Shown here: positions 27,322 through 37,542 of the stretch, in pieces
Layout: every line of letters begins with the position of its first letter
Numbering within the stretch: position 1 is the first letter of the stretch
Assembly: GCA_015493475.1 (NCBI GenBank)
Contig: WGDC01000089.1
Location: 18,784 to 82,783, forward strand
Length of the DNA: 64,000 bases
From: Deltaproteobacteria bacterium
Lineage (GTDB): Bacteria; Desulfobacterota; Dissulfuribacteria; Dissulfuribacterales; QOAL01
Direction of reading: 5' to 3'
Translations under genes and position numbers: made by a program
The notes under the pieces: generated by a model
Seen by the model: the letters and a program-made list of their open reading frames with translations, nothing else
What the model was told of the DNA's origin: nothing
Database searches by the model: none

Positions 27322-28689
27322 TCACGCTACCGGAATCATCAAACACATATAGGATAAGCCCGTGATCAATACCAGAGCGGCCACCAGGACCACGCGCCGC
27401 ATGGGCACAATCCCTTCAAATTCCTGAAACGCCAACCGGTATAACACATATATACAAGCCGCCACTGAACTCAACAGGATAAAGATATTCATTATGGGAA
27501 ACGTCATGGGCGGAACGCTGAAGGTCAGCCCAAGCAAGGAATCCACGGAAAACTGCCTCCCTATGGTCGGGAAAAACCCGGGGGCGTACCGTAGAGCATA
27601 ATCCAAGCGGTAGGCCAGCTCCCCCGCAAAGGCCATTGGCACAAGTATCGGGACCATGGGAGAAAACTTTCCGAAAAGCTCGTCCTCGGTAATTCCAAAA
27701 AAAAGGGCACCGAGCCTTATTATCACGAATACGTAAAAAAAACCGGCGGCGAGCATGGCTGAACAGACGAGCATGTCATCTAAGCCGTTTAGTCGCCCAA
27801 CGTGGACAAAAAAAAATGGGCTGTCCTCATAAAATCGTACTAACTGGGATCCCATCAGAAAAGGAATAATGTAGGAACAGGTGATAAACCTTCCCTTGTT
27901 CAACACCAGTTCCTTGAAGGGACTTCTCAGGTTGAGCATTGGGGAATCCTTGTCGCAAAGGCTCAGGCAGTGACCGCAGATAAGGCAGTCCAGATTGTTG
28001 CGCACGTTGAACGCCCCAAGAAACACGGGGCAACCCCTACGTTCCTGTGTGCCTCTTTTACAGGCAAACGTCCTGCACTTCTTGCATTTTTCAAAGTCGG
28101 CCCTGAATTCAAGCATGGACAGGGTCGAGCCTACCCCTATGAGTCTCCCCATGGGACACAGGTACCTGCACCAAGCCTGCATGGGAAAAAGCAGGGATGT
28201 GAGGGTTGCGCCGGACAGAATGGCGAGGATCAGGAGGGCCGTTCCCCTTGGAGACTCCTTGATGCCTGTTGATTCCTCTATCCAGAGAATGATGCAAAGG
28301 AGTATGACGGAGAGATAGGGGGAATTCTTCCGGAGAAAGCGCGGGACCTTCAGATTCAGGCAGAACCCCAAGCCCTGGGCAAGCCTCCCAATGCCCGGAA
28401 AGGGGCAGAAACCGCACCACATCCTTCCCACAAAGAACCATGTCAGTACTATTGTCGGCCACCAGACCCCCCAGGACAGGTAAATAATGCAGTTTTCCCC
28501 AGGGTCTTGGGGCCCAAAAAGGCCAACGAAGATAATAAAGGCGAAGGCCAGGTCCCCGAAGGTCCTGAGGAACCGGTGCAGGCGTCTCCTTTCAAAAAAA
28601 CGTCTGAGACCAGGAAAAACTGCGAAGAGGTCAATGGTTTCGTCCGGTGCCCTATCAAAGATGATTCTTATGGCCCTTTTGAGGAACAA
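27322..28689 (-). CDS. NapH/RdxA-like polytopic [4Fe-4S] membrane protein
   Basis: A 455-aa membrane protein with about nine hydrophobic segments. The N-terminal half has paired Cys at the membrane face, [10 protein letters not shown] and WCRYLCPMG, as in NapH, NosR and CcoG relatives. Then come [12 protein letters not shown] and a ferredoxin-type [11 protein letters not shown], enough for about two [4Fe-4S] clusters. The C-terminal half is hydrophobic with no further Cys cluster. A quinol- or cluster-linked electron transfer role is likely, but no partner reductase is next to it. It lies between trpA and purC on the minus strand. Confidence 0.8.
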   Translation of the reverse strand: MFLKRAIRIIFDRAPDETIDLFAVFPGLRRFFERRRLHRFLRTFGDLAFAFIIFVGLFGPQDPGENCIIYLSWGVWWPTIVLTWFFVGRMWCGFCPFPGIGRLAQGLGFCLNLKVPRFLRKNSPYLSVILLCIILWIEESTGIKESPRGTALLILAILSGATLTSLLFPMQAWCRYLCPMGRLIGVGSTLSMLEFRADFEKCKKCRTFACKRGTQERRGCPVFLGAFNVRNNLDCLICGHCLSLCDKDSPMLNLRSPFKELVLNKGRFITCSYIIPFLMGSQLVRFYEDSPFFFVHVGRLNGLDDMLVCSAMLAAGFFYVFVIIRLGALFFGITEDELFGKFSPMVPILVPMAFAGELAYRLDYALRYAPGFFPTIGRQFSVDSLLGLTFSVPPMTFPIMNIFILLSSVAACIYVLYRLAFQEFEGIVPMRRVVLVAALVLITGLSYMCLMIPVA

Positions 28690-28698
28690 ACCCCTTTC

Positions 28699-29505
28699 CT
28701 ACTTTCCCGTGGCTTCCTTGAGCCTTGCCACGAAGCCGCCAACAGCCTTTATGGCTGATTCCGGGCCATTTTTTTCAAACTCCTGGTGAAGCATCCTTAC
28801 TATGGCGCTTCCCACTATTATGCCGTCGGCCGAATCCCTGAGGCCCCTGACCTGCTCCGGACTTGATATGCCAAAACCCACTGCCACGGGCCTCTTTGAA
28901 CAGCCCTTGACGTTTTTGAGCCCCTCGGCAAGCTCCATTGGAAGCTCTGCCCGTGCCCCTGTTATACCAAGCACCGACACGTAGTATATGAAACCGGCAG
29001 ATGCCCTCGCAATCTTTTTTACACGCTCAGTGGGAGTGTTGGGAGCAACGAGCAGGATATTGGCAATTCCATGCTTACGAGCCGCCCTTCTCCATGCATC
29101 GGACTCCTCGAGAGACAAATCGGGCACTATGGCACCATCTATGCCAACCTTGGCAGCAAGGTCTGCAAATTCTTCAAGCCCCATTTTAAGAATCGGGTTG
29201 TAATATCCCATGAGCACAAGTGGTATATCCGTCCTTTGCCTTATCCTCTTTACCACGTCAAGAAACGCCTTCGGATTCATACCGCCTTCCAGGGCCCGGA
29301 AACTTGCCGCCTGAATGGTGGGCCCGTCTGCAAGGGGGTCAGAAAAGGGAAGACCAAGCTCTACTATGTCTGCCCCCTGACGGGCCATCTCGACAACTAC
29401 CTCAACCGTGACGTCGGGATTGGGATCACCGGCCGTCACAAAGGGGATGAGGGCGCTTTCGCCTTTTCTGCCAAGCTCCTTGAAACACCTGTCAATTCTG
29501 TTCAT
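28699..29505 (-). CDS. trpA: Tryptophan synthase alpha subunit
   Basis: Cleaves indole-3-glycerol phosphate to indole and G3P. The 268-aa protein has [35 protein letters not shown] (catalytic Glu), [22 protein letters not shown] (catalytic Asp) and [10 protein letters not shown]. It overlaps trpB by 14 nt, as expected for subunits made together. Last enzyme of the trpEGDCFBA operon. Confidence 0.96.
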   Translation of the reverse strand: MNRIDRCFKELGRKGESALIPFVTAGDPNPDVTVEVVVEMARQGADIVELGLPFSDPLADGPTIQAASFRALEGGMNPKAFLDVVKRIRQRTDIPLVLMGYYNPILKMGLEEFADLAAKVGIDGAIVPDLSLEESDAWRRAARKHGIANILLVAPNTPTERVKKIARASAGFIYYVSVLGITGARAELPMELAEGLKNVKGCSKRPVAVGFGISSPEQVRGLRDSADGIIVGSAIVRMLHQEFEKNGPESAIKAVGGFVARLKEATGK

Positions 29506-30718
29506 CTTCCTTACCCCCCTTGAAGATATCCCTTACCGTTGCCACATCCTTATCGCCTCTGCCAGAGAGATTCACGAGAACCGTGCTCCCCTCAGAAAGA
29601 GTGGGAACGAGTTTCCTGAGGTAGGCGATGGCATGGGCGCTTTCGAGTGCCGGGATGATACCCTCTGTTTCCGAAAGGAGCCTGAACCCCTCAAGGGCCT
29701 CCTCGTCGTCTATTGTGTAATACTCCGCCCTGCCAGAGTCCTTGAACAGGGAATGCTCGGGCCCAACACCCGGATAGTCCAACCCAGGGGCTACAGAGTG
29801 CGCTCCCTTTATCTGTCCCCATTTGTCCTGAAGCAGGTAACTCATGGTCCCGTGAAGCACCCCTGGATCTCCACATGTCAGGGTAGCGGAATGGTACTCA
29901 GTATCCACCCCAAGGCCGGCGGCCTCAACACCTATCAGCCGCACTTCCCTTTCCCTTGCGAAGGGATAGAATATACCCATTGCATTACTGCCGCCTCCCA
30001 CACAGGCCACCACAACATCAGGAAGACCTACACCTGCCCGCCTAAGCTGAGCGCGCGCCTCCCTGCCAATCACGCTTTGAAAGTCCCGGACCATCACCGG
30101 GTACGGATGGGGTCCAACAACAGAACCAATTATGTAATGGGTTGTCTCAACATTGCTTACCCAGTCCCTAATAGCCTCGTTTATCGCATCTTTAAGTGTC
30201 TTGGTTCCAGAATCGACAGGAACAACTCTAGCACCAGTAAGCTCCATTCGGAACACGTTCATGGCCTGGCGTACGGTATCCTTCCTTCCCATGTACACTA
30301 CGCACTCAAGCCCCATTAGAGCTGCTGCGGTAGCGGTCGCTACGCCGTGCTGGCCAGCGCCTGTCTCAGCGATTATACGTCTTTTGCCCATCTGCATGGC
30401 GAGAAGTATCTGCCCGATTGTGTTGTTTATCTTGTGCGCACCTGTATGGGTCAGGTCTTCTCGCTTCAAGAATATCCTGCACTTGCCTCCTAGGGCCTCA
30501 GAAAGGCGTTTCGCCTCGTAAAGGGCCGTAGGACGCCCAACATAATCCCTAAGAATGGATGAGAACTCCTCTTTGAACTCCCGGCTCCTTCTCGCCTTCT
30601 TGTAGGCTGCTTCAAGCTCCGTGATGGCCGGTATCAAGGTCTCTGGAACGAAACGTCCTCCGAAAATACCAAAATGGCCCTTCCTGTCCGGCTGCGTAAC
30701 AAATCTTGTCCTTTTCAC
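29492..30718 (-). CDS. trpB: Tryptophan synthase beta subunit
   Basis: PLP enzyme joining indole and serine. The 408-aa protein carries [19 protein letters not shown], the PLP Lys in [13 protein letters not shown], the [18 protein letters not shown] loop and the phosphate-binding [12 protein letters not shown]. It is of the standard TrpB1 type. The start is GTG at 30718 with GCAAGGAGC upstream. A 107-bp gap separates it from trpF, the longest space inside the operon. Confidence 0.96.
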   Translation of the reverse strand: MKRTRFVTQPDRKGHFGIFGGRFVPETLIPAITELEAAYKKARRSREFKEEFSSILRDYVGRPTALYEAKRLSEALGGKCRIFLKREDLTHTGAHKINNTIGQILLAMQMGKRRIIAETGAGQHGVATATAAALMGLECVVYMGRKDTVRQAMNVFRMELTGARVVPVDSGTKTLKDAINEAIRDWVSNVETTHYIIGSVVGPHPYPVMVRDFQSVIGREARAQLRRAGVGLPDVVVACVGGGSNAMGIFYPFAREREVRLIGVEAAGLGVDTEYHSATLTCGDPGVLHGTMSYLLQDKWGQIKGAHSVAPGLDYPGVGPEHSLFKDSGRAEYYTIDDEEALEGFRLLSETEGIIPALESAHAIAYLRKLVPTLSEGSTVLVNLSGRGDKDVATVRDIFKGGKEDEQN

Positions 30719-30825
30719 CTTCGCACCTTGCTCCTTGCATTAATATATGGCCGCCACGGGGAAAATGCCCTCTATGCCCCCCTCCTTGCACGGGAGGCGG
30801 AAACTGATAATCGGGGCCACGGGCC

Positions 30826-31473
30826 TTACGAGTCTGCTACCCTTTTGGCGACCTCGTTAACCTTATTGATAAATTCTCTTATAAGTTTCCTGTCCTTTCT
30901 TCCCGGGGCAGTTTCAACCCCTGAACTAACGTCCACCCCAAAGGGCCTTACCATAGCGACAGCCTCGGCAACGCTCGAGCTGTCAAGGCCGCCAGCCAAA
31001 AGAACCGGCATTTCTACCTCTTCCACCACTTCTCTTGCTATATCCCAGTCGAATGCCTTTCCCGTCCCACCATGCGCCTTGGACGACCAGCTATCCACGA
31101 GAACCGCCCGTACACTGGCTCGGTAGGCCCTTATCTCCTTCACAACGGAGACGTCCCTGACCCGGAAGGCCTTTATGGCCCTAGGCATAAAGGCCCTGCA
31201 GTAACCGGGATCCTCTTCCCCGTGAAACTGGACAAGATCAAGTCCGCAGTAATCTATCAGGTCCCTCACCCTGTCGTGGGATTCGTTTACGAAGACCCCG
31301 ACGCTCTCCACAAAAGGCGGCAGGCACGAGACTATTTCCCGTACCCTGTCTCGGCTGATATGGCGCGGGCTTTTTTCTGCAAACACAAAGCCAACCGCGT
31401 GGGCGCCAGAGCGAACCGCAGCCTTTGCATCTTCGGGATCGGTAATTCCGCAAATCTTGATACGCACAGGCAA
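30826..31473 (-). CDS. trpF: Phosphoribosylanthranilate isomerase
   Basis: Amadori isomerisation to CdRP. A 215-aa TIM barrel with KICGITDPEDAKAAVRSGAHAVGFVF (catalytic Cys), DLVQFHGEED, AVLVDSW (catalytic Asp) and LLAGGLDSSSVAEAV, ending GVDVSSGVETAPGRKD. It is free-standing rather than fused to trpC. It follows trpC by 5 nt. Confidence 0.95.
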   Translation of the reverse strand: MPVRIKICGITDPEDAKAAVRSGAHAVGFVFAEKSPRHISRDRVREIVSCLPPFVESVGVFVNESHDRVRDLIDYCGLDLVQFHGEEDPGYCRAFMPRAIKAFRVRDVSVVKEIRAYRASVRAVLVDSWSSKAHGGTGKAFDWDIAREVVEEVEMPVLLAGGLDSSSVAEAVAMVRPFGVDVSSGVETAPGRKDRKLIREFINKVNEVAKRVADS

Positions 31474-31478
31474 TATTT

Positions 31479-32246
31479 CTAATGCCCCTTCAGTTCCCTG
31501 ATCTTTGCAGGCCTGTCACCTGATCTCACGAGGCTCTCTCCAACAAGAACAGCCTGTATGTTGCCGGATTGGAGTCTTTCTATATCATCAAAGCCCTTTA
31601 TGCCGCTTTCGCTCACAACCGGTATATCTGTAGGGATAACTTTTCTGACCCGTAGGCTGGTGTCGAGGCTTACTGAAAAATCCTTTAGGTTCCGGTTATT
31701 TATGCCAATTAACTCTGCTCCCGCCTCCATTGCCTCCTCTGCTTCGTACTCGTCATGCACCTCCACAAGGCAATCCATCCCCAGCTCCCGGGCATGGAGA
31801 ATTAGCTCTTCCAACAGGGACCTGTCAAGAACTGCGCATATCAGCAAAATTGCATCCGCTCCCCACAAAACCGCCTCATCTACTTGCAGGTGATCTATAA
31901 TGAAATCCTTCCTCAGGACTGGAAGGCCGCAGGCCTGCCGAGCGTCAAGAAGATAACTCAGGGCTCCCTGGAAAAATATTTTATCAGTTAGAACGGACAT
32001 CCCGTCAGCACCGCCTTCTTCGTACTCCATGGCGAGCCTTGCCGGTTCGAACTCGGGACAAATGAGACCCCTTGAAGGACTCGCCTTTTTCGCCTCTGCT
32101 ATCAGGCCCACGGGCCTGCCTTTGAGAAGCCTTTTAATAAACCCCCTTCTCGGACCTGTTTCAATGCCGGGGCTGGAGATTCCATCCTTTTTAAGGGCAT
32201 TAACCTCCACCCTTTTGTGTTCAACAATCCTGTCGAGAATATTCAT
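31479..32246 (-). CDS. trpC: Indole-3-glycerol phosphate synthase
   Basis: A 255-aa TIM-barrel enzyme closing the indole ring. Motifs include LIAEAKKASPSRGLI (catalytic Glu/Lys), MSVLTDKIFFQGAL, VLRKDFIIDHLQVDEA, LVEVHDEYEAEEAM, GINNRNLKDF and VSESGIKGFDDI. It overlaps trpD by 4 nt. Confidence 0.96.
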   Translation of the reverse strand: MNILDRIVEHKRVEVNALKKDGISSPGIETGPRRGFIKRLLKGRPVGLIAEAKKASPSRGLICPEFEPARLAMEYEEGGADGMSVLTDKIFFQGALSYLLDARQACGLPVLRKDFIIDHLQVDEAVLWGADAILLICAVLDRSLLEELILHARELGMDCLVEVHDEYEAEEAMEAGAELIGINNRNLKDFSVSLDTSLRVRKVIPTDIPVVSESGIKGFDDIERLQSGNIQAVLVGESLVRSGDRPAKIRELKGH

Positions 32247-33283
32247 GATGCTCCGGCTGCCACGTTGGTAATACGAACAAGGTTAGAAAGGACTTCCCCC
32301 GCCCTGCCCGAGTCTATGCTTTCCTTGGCAAGCCGCGCAGCGTCCACAAGGGTTGCGGCCTTGCCTGCAAGATATATGGCTGCGGCTGCGTTCATTACGA
32401 CCATGTCTCTTTTGGGCCCCTTTTCACCTTCTAGTACCATGCGGGCGATGCGTGCATTTTCTTCCGGTCCACCGCCCATGATTTCCTTGGTCTCCGCCTC
32501 CTTGATATCAAAATCAGCAGGTCTTGTCTCAAAAACCCTTACCTGGCTTCCATCCCATTCAGCCACAAGGGAAGGCCCCGAGATGGAAAGCTCGTCCATG
32601 CCGCCATGCCCGTGCACCACCCAGGCCCTTCTCGCACCGAGTCGGCCAAGCACCCGGGCCATCTTTTCACACAGCCTGCCATGATAAACACCCATAAGTT
32701 CAACCTGTGCCCCGGCAGGGTTTGTAAGTGGCCCGAGAACATTAAAGAGGGTTCGTATCCCCATTTCCTTCCTAGGCCCAATAACGTTTTTCATGGACAG
32801 ATGCAGACTCGGGGCAAAGAGAAAACCGAGGCCGATATTCTCAATACACCTTTCCACTACCGAAGGAGAAACATCAAGTTTCACACCAAGTTCCTCGAGA
32901 AGATCAGCACTACCAGATTTCGAAGACACGGAACGGTTACCATGCTTTGCCACCCTTAACCCGGCCCCTGCCGCCACGAACGCGGCAGTTGTAGACACAT
33001 TGAACGTCCCGCTCATATCGCCGCCAGTTCCAACGATATCTACGAGAAACTCCCCCTTCTCTATCCGGGGAGAGATGGTAACGGCCTTCTGTCTCATAAC
33101 CAGCGCAGCGCCTGAGATCTCCTCCACGCTCTCACCCTTCATTCTGAGGGCTGTAAGGAGTGCGCCTATCTGGGCTGGGGTCGCCCGTCCCTCCATTATC
33201 TCCCCCATCACGTCACGCATATCGCTTCCGGCAAGGTCTTTCCCATCTACCACCTGTTGCAATGCCTTGATCATTTTACTCAT
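32243..33283 (-). CDS. trpD: Anthranilate phosphoribosyltransferase
   Basis: Transfers phosphoribose from PRPP to anthranilate. The 346-aa protein has VDIVGTGGDMSGTFNVSTTAAFVAA, KHGNRSVSSKSGSADLLEELG and VLGPLTNPAGA. It is a free-standing enzyme, not fused to TrpG. It lies 6 nt after the trpG stop and overlaps trpC by 4 nt. Confidence 0.96.
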   Translation of the reverse strand: MSKMIKALQQVVDGKDLAGSDMRDVMGEIMEGRATPAQIGALLTALRMKGESVEEISGAALVMRQKAVTISPRIEKGEFLVDIVGTGGDMSGTFNVSTTAAFVAAGAGLRVAKHGNRSVSSKSGSADLLEELGVKLDVSPSVVERCIENIGLGFLFAPSLHLSMKNVIGPRKEMGIRTLFNVLGPLTNPAGAQVELMGVYHGRLCEKMARVLGRLGARRAWVVHGHGGMDELSISGPSLVAEWDGSQVRVFETRPADFDIKEAETKEIMGGGPEENARIARMVLEGEKGPKRDMVVMNAAAAIYLAGKAATLVDAARLAKESIDSGRAGEVLSNLVRITNVAAGAS

Positions 33284-33289
33284 GGAGGA

Positions 33290-33856
33290 TCAACCTGTTT
33301 CAAGAAAATTTTTTAGAAGCCTGTTCCCCTCCGGGGTAAGAATGGATTCCGGGTGGAACTGCACGCCTTCCACCCTCAGCTCTCTATGCCTCAACCCCAT
33401 GAGTTCGTCCCTTTCAGACCATGCCGTCGCCTCGAGACATGCCGGAAGGCTCTTTTCCTCAACTACTAGGGAATGGTAACGCATGGCCTCGAAGGGATTC
33501 GGAAGCCCCTCAAAAACTCCCCTGCCATCATGCCTTATCATGGAGGTCTTTCCATGCATCAGCCTTTCCGCACGCACCACCTTGCCGCCAAAGGCGTAAC
33601 CGATTGACTGATGACCGAGACACACCCCGAGAATGGGAATCTTTCCCGCAAAGTATTTAATGGCGTCAACCGATATGCCCGCCTCCCTTGGGGTGCATGG
33701 CCCTGGAGAAATAAGCAGGTGGGATGGAGAAAACCTTTCTATATCTACGACAGCTATCTCGTCGTTTCTGAACACCTTCAGCTCCGCGCCAAGCTCTCCG
33801 AGAGCCTGGACAAGATTGTACGTGAACGAATCGTAATTATCTATGAGAACTATCAT
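33290..33856 (-). CDS. trpG: Anthranilate synthase glutamine amidotransferase component
   Basis: A 188-aa class I amidotransferase supplying ammonia to TrpE. Motifs are [26 protein letters not shown], the catalytic-Cys loop [15 protein letters not shown] and the His-Glu pair in [14 protein letters not shown]. The start is ATG at 33856, where homologs begin; the open frame continues upstream into non-conserved sequence overlapping trpE. Known homologs often serve both tryptophan and folate (PabA); folP is in this window. Confidence 0.94.
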   Translation of the reverse strand: MIVLIDNYDSFTYNLVQALGELGAELKVFRNDEIAVVDIERFSPSHLLISPGPCTPREAGISVDAIKYFAGKIPILGVCLGHQSIGYAFGGKVVRAERLMHGKTSMIRHDGRGVFEGLPNPFEAMRYHSLVVEEKSLPACLEATAWSERDELMGLRHRELRVEGVQFHPESILTPEGNRLLKNFLETG

Positions 33857-33906
33857 AACCCGATAACCTAGTTCATAAAATCTGCAAGGGACAGACCCCA
33901 GTATGG

Positions 33907-35382
33907 CTATGGCCTTTGCTTGACATATTCTATGGCCTTCATGAGGGCCTTGCCCTTGTTGATGGTTTCCTCCCACTCGCTTTCAGGGTCTGAATCAGCC
34001 ACAATACCTGCCCCTGCCTGGAGGTACAGCCTGTCACTTTTTTGGCAAAGGGTGCGGATTGCAATGGCAAGGTCCATGTTTCCTGCATAATCAAAGTAGC
34101 CAACTGCCCCGGCGTAGGGACCGCGCCTTGCGTGCTCGAGTTCCTCGATTATCTCCATGGCCCTTATTTTAGGCGCACCGGACACCGTTCCTGCAGGAAA
34201 ACACGCCCTGAACACATCAAACATGTCGAAGCCAGGCCCAAGCCTTCCCACAACGTTGCTCACTATATGCATAACGTGAGAGTAACGTTCTATTATCATG
34301 AAATCCGTCACCTGAACAGAGCCCATCCTGGCCACCTTGCCGACATCGTTCCTGCCAAGATCAACCAACATGACGTGCTCCGCCTTTTCTTTGGGGTCTG
34401 ATAAAAGCTCCCTTTCAAGTACCCTGTCTTCCTCATCCGTCCTTCCCCTGGGACGGGTTCCCGCAATGGGACGCAGCTCAATAAGGTCGTCAGTAAGCCG
34501 GACAAGGATCTCGGGAGAAGAACCTATAAGGACTTCGTCACCTAGTTTCAGATAGAAAAGGTAAGGAGACGGGTTTATTCTCCTAACTGCCCTGTAAAGC
34601 TCAAAGGGGGGAATCTGGCTTTTACCTGAAAATCTCTGGGAAAGAACCACCTGAATTATGTCACCGGCCTTAATATATGCCTTGGCATGTTCCACTGCTT
34701 CCTTAAACGCATTTCGCGGCACCTCGGGCTCAAGCTCCGCCCTTAAATCGCTGCCGGTGACTTCCGGATAATTTATACCTGCCCTTACACGCCCTATAAG
34801 CTCATCTATCATAGCGCGCGCCTCATCAAAGGCCCGCCCGGCTGAATCATGCCTGCTGGTCTCGACATTTACTATTATCTTGAGCGTCTGTTTGAGGTTA
34901 TCCACACAGAGAATGACCTCTGGAAACATCAACACGGCATCATTAAAACCCGCCGTGTCTACAAGCTCTACGGGCAGCCTCTCGATAAACCGCACCATAT
35001 CATAGCCGAGGTAGCCCACCGCCCCTCCAGAGAACCTTGGAAGGCCAGCGAACTGCACTGCCTTGAGTGCCCTGAAAAAATTCCTCAGATAATCTATGGG
35101 ATTCCCGGTTTCGATCTCTTCTGTGTTCCCGGACTGAAATTCAACCCTTACAGTCCTTCCCTTTATCTTGACTATCCTTAACGGATTTATCCCTATAAAA
35201 CTGTACCTTCCCCAACGCTCTCCACCTTCAAGGCTTTCCAGGAGAAAGCAATATTCGCCCGTGGCAACCTTGGAAAACAAGGACACAGGGGTATCAAAAT
35301 CAATGGCGATCTCCCGCATTATGGGAACTATATCATATTTTGGAAACAGATTAGCAAACTCCGTCTGACCTGGACTTAACAT
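33907..35382 (-). CDS. trpE: Anthranilate synthase component I
   Basis: A 491-aa chorismate-binding enzyme. The N-terminal domain has [18 protein letters not shown], the feedback-inhibition region typical of TrpE. The catalytic domain has [57 protein letters not shown] and [17 protein letters not shown]. It is first gene of the trpEGDCFBA operon. A 740-bp region without a confident gene lies upstream, probably holding the operon promoter and leader. Confidence 0.96.
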   Translation of the reverse strand: MLSPGQTEFANLFPKYDIVPIMREIAIDFDTPVSLFSKVATGEYCFLLESLEGGERWGRYSFIGINPLRIVKIKGRTVRVEFQSGNTEEIETGNPIDYLRNFFRALKAVQFAGLPRFSGGAVGYLGYDMVRFIERLPVELVDTAGFNDAVLMFPEVILCVDNLKQTLKIIVNVETSRHDSAGRAFDEARAMIDELIGRVRAGINYPEVTGSDLRAELEPEVPRNAFKEAVEHAKAYIKAGDIIQVVLSQRFSGKSQIPPFELYRAVRRINPSPYLFYLKLGDEVLIGSSPEILVRLTDDLIELRPIAGTRPRGRTDEEDRVLERELLSDPKEKAEHVMLVDLGRNDVGKVARMGSVQVTDFMIIERYSHVMHIVSNVVGRLGPGFDMFDVFRACFPAGTVSGAPKIRAMEIIEELEHARRGPYAGAVGYFDYAGNMDLAIAIRTLCQKSDRLYLQAGAGIVADSDPESEWEETINKGKALMKAIEYVKQRP

Positions 35383-36062
35383 TATCTTTTATTCCGTCCT
35401 GTCTTCCACTATTTTATAAAACTCTCCTTCTATAATATTCGATTAATAATATGTTATTGGCAAGGGTTCAATGGTGGCGACGGTGATCACAATGCGGCAT
35501 GTAATCTTTACCAAGAATCGAAACGAAACGTGCCAGTTTTTTTCCAGTATTATACGTCCTTTCAAATGCATCTGTCGTCTCCTGCAAGCCCTTTTACCTC
35601 CTCCTTTTTTAAGTAATATGTAGAATTTTCCCCATACTTACCAAGCCGTTTTCACTTCCCTTATAGAATTACAAGCCACATAAGGACGGAGATCTACTTT
35701 GTAAAAAATGGGGGTCTTTACCAGCCTCAAGTGGGAAACTATGAACCCCAGTGGCCTTTTGGAACAAGAAACTCGGCCGTATACGGCTGAAGGCCCACGG
35801 CATCTTTAATATCCAGATGAGCCGGCCCGTGCTTAAGGAACGGGCCCTTAGAGGGCTTTGTTAAAAAGCTCCCACAAAATGGCGCCTGCATGAAAGAATG
35901 CCCAGATCCAAAGGTGGCCGCAAGCTTTTTTCTAATGAGGGGCCTTATTCCTTACTATGCAAGGAGACGCTTTTCCATAGATAAGGGCCTCGAGTCCCTT
36001 GAAGTGGTGGATTTTTGGGTAATGAAAAAGATGCAACAGCTCGCTTGGCTATTTAATCGGTC
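35383..36062. other. Gene-poor region between trpE and the MoeA-like gene
   Basis: About 680 bp with no confidently recognised gene. Near trpE it holds a possible 42-codon leader frame on the minus strand (35443-35571). In the middle is an inverted repeat GGCCCGT (35824-35830) / ACGGGCC (35840-35846). The right part (35890-36066) has an open plus-strand frame starting MKECPDPKVAASF and ending FNRS that I cannot place; it could be decayed coding sequence. Weak minus-strand promoter-like elements exist but none is convincing. Confidence 0.5.
35443..35571 (-). CDS. Possible small leader ORF upstream of trpE
   Basis: A 42-codon frame on the trpE strand with GCAGGAG 8 nt before its ATG, ending 60 nt before the trpE start. 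It has only one Trp (residue 13), so it does not look like a classical trp attenuator peptide with tandem Trp codons. It may instead be chance, or a small unknown protein. No paired antiterminator/terminator structure was found by eye. Confidence 0.25.
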   Translation of the reverse strand: MHLKGRIILEKNWHVSFRFLVKITCRIVITVATIEPLPITYY

Positions 36063-36091
36063 TTGATGCGTTATTCCCTTAGGGGTATAAT
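36063..36091 (+). promoter_or_regulatory. Sigma-70-type promoter of the MoeA-like operon
   Basis: TTGATG (36063-36068), 17-bp spacer, TATAAT (36086-36091), which is a near-consensus sigma-70 promoter. Transcription would start near 36098, leaving a 25-nt leader with GGGAGG before ATG 36123. This also argues against the earlier in-frame ATGs at 36063 and 36066 as starts. Confidence 0.7.
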
Positions 36092-36122
36092 GGTCCTTCA
36101 AAAAAACAGGGAGGTTTTTCTC

Positions 36123-37151
36123 ATGAACAGGACTGTGCCGGTCGAAGAGGCTGTAAACATGGTGATTCCCCACGATATCACCGAGATCAGGCCAGGGGAA
36201 TTCAAGGGGCCTGCCTTTAAAAGGGGGCATGTTATAAGGCAGGAAGACATCCCACACCTAAAGCGCCTTGGGAAAGAACGCATCTTCGTTTTTGACCTTG
36301 GACCCGGAGAGCTTCACGAGGACGAAGCGGCCATCAGAATGGCCAGGGCCGTGGCTGGACAGGGAGTAGAGTACTCAAAAGAGATAGCCGAGGGTAAGGT
36401 GGGTTTCAAGGCGGCCATAGACGGTCTCTTGAAGGTAGAGACAGAGGCGCTTTTCAGGTTTAACCTCCCCGGGGACGTAATGCTTGCTACCCGTCACACA
36501 GATACAGTGGTAAAACGGGGCGAGAAGCTTGGGGCCGGTCGGGCCATCCCCCTCGTAATCAGAGAGGAGGCGGTCAACAGGGCGGTTGCCATTGGCCAGG
36601 AGGCAGGGGGCATCCTAAAGGTCCTGCCCTTTAGAAAGAGCAGGGCTGGCCTGGTCATTACTGGAAACGAGGTCTATTATGGCAGAATAAAGGACGCCTT
36701 TGAACCGGTCTTGAGAAAGAAGGTGGAATCTTTTGGAGGCCAGGTAATAAACGTGCGCTTTGCGCCCGATGACCCTGATGTTATCGCCCGCCACATAAGG
36801 AGCTGCCTTGATGCGGGGGCTGACCTCATCTTGACAAGTGGCGGGATGTCGGTTGATCCTGACGACGTGGCAAGGCACGGAATCAGGAAGGCTGGGGCTG
36901 TAGATGTGGTCTACGGTTCATCTGTGCTTCCAGGGGCCATGTTCCTTGTGGCCTATATCGAGGGCGTTCCGGTACTCGGCATGCCCGCCTGCGGCATGTA
37001 TTTCAAGACAACGGTCCTGGACCTGGTCTTTCCAAGAATACTTGCTGGGGAAAAGATTGGTCGCACGGAAATCGCGGCCCTTGGCCACGGGGGCTTCTGC
37101 TTAGGCTGCAGAGAATGCCGTTACCCTCTTTGCCCGTTCGGGAAAGGATAA
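36123..37151 (+). CDS. MoeA/MogA-like molybdopterin-binding protein with C-terminal Cys motif
   Basis: About 342 aa. A MoCF_biosynth (MogA/MoeA) domain is clear: AGLVITGNEVYYGRIKDAF, then DLILTSGGMSVDPDDVARHGI and LPGAMFLVAYIEGVPVLGMPACGMYF. N-terminal residues 1-170 resemble the MoeA lead-in (VNMVIPHDITEIRPGEFKGPAFKRGHVI). The last 25 residues carry five Cys in FCLGCRECRYPLCPFG, an unusual possible metal or Fe-S site. It lacks the full MoeA domain III/IV set, so it may sense or handle molybdopterin rather than insert Mo. Start ATG 36123 has GGGAGG 8 nt upstream. Confidence 0.78.
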   Translation: MNRTVPVEEAVNMVIPHDITEIRPGEFKGPAFKRGHVIRQEDIPHLKRLGKERIFVFDLGPGELHEDEAAIRMARAVAGQGVEYSKEIAEGKVGFKAAIDGLLKVETEALFRFNLPGDVMLATRHTDTVVKRGEKLGAGRAIPLVIREEAVNRAVAIGQEAGGILKVLPFRKSRAGLVITGNEVYYGRIKDAFEPVLRKKVESFGGQVINVRFAPDDPDVIARHIRSCLDAGADLILTSGGMSVDPDDVARHGIRKAGAVDVVYGSSVLPGAMFLVAYIEGVPVLGMPACGMYFKTTVLDLVFPRILAGEKIGRTEIAALGHGGFCLGCRECRYPLCPFGKG

Positions 37152-37155
37152 GACC

Positions 37156-37542
37156 ATGGCTGGCAACTACCGGATAAGAGGCAGGATATGGATTGAAGGG
37201 GAAGATGGCACGTTTCTTGGCTATGGCAGGATGGTTCTTCTTGAACGTATTAGGGACTACGGCTCCATCAGCGCAGCGGCCAGGTCCATGGGAATGGCGT
37301 ACCGACACGCCTGGCGCCTGGTAGATTCCATGAACAGGCAGGCACCCGTTCCCCTCGTGGTCACAAGTACCGGGGGACCAGGAGGCGGGGGAGCAAAGCT
37401 TACAGGGGCTGGAGAAAGGGCAATCAGCCTTTTCAGGGATACCTACGGGGCCTTAAAGGTGTTTCTGCGCGAGGAAACCCATAAGCTGCAGGGGACCATC
37501 GAGGACCTCCAGAAAAAAGAGGAAGAGGCAGATGAAGTGTGA
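37156..37542 (+). CDS. ModE N-terminal-domain-like winged-helix protein
   Basis: A 128-aa protein with the ModE/LysR-type DNA-binding helix-turn-helix: ERIRDYGSISAAARSMGMAYRHAWRLVDSMN, followed by the wing GGPGGGGAKLTGAGERAISLF. It has no C-terminal molybdate-binding (TOBE/Mop) domain, so it would not sense molybdate as E. coli ModE does. The C-terminus is Glu/Lys-rich. It is 5 nt after the MoeA-like gene and overlaps the next gene by 11 nt, suggesting a molybdenum-linked regulator. Confidence 0.82.
   Translation: MAGNYRIRGRIWIEGEDGTFLGYGRMVLLERIRDYGSISAAARSMGMAYRHAWRLVDSMNRQAPVPLVVTSTGGPGGGGAKLTGAGERAISLFRDTYGALKVFLREETHKLQGTIEDLQKKEEEADEV

Noticed and set aside
35890..36066. Open plus-strand frame starting MKECPDPK and ending FNRS upstream of the MoeA-like gene
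   Set aside because: No family recognised and its end overlaps the MoeA-operon promoter; could be decayed coding sequence but not supportable as a gene.
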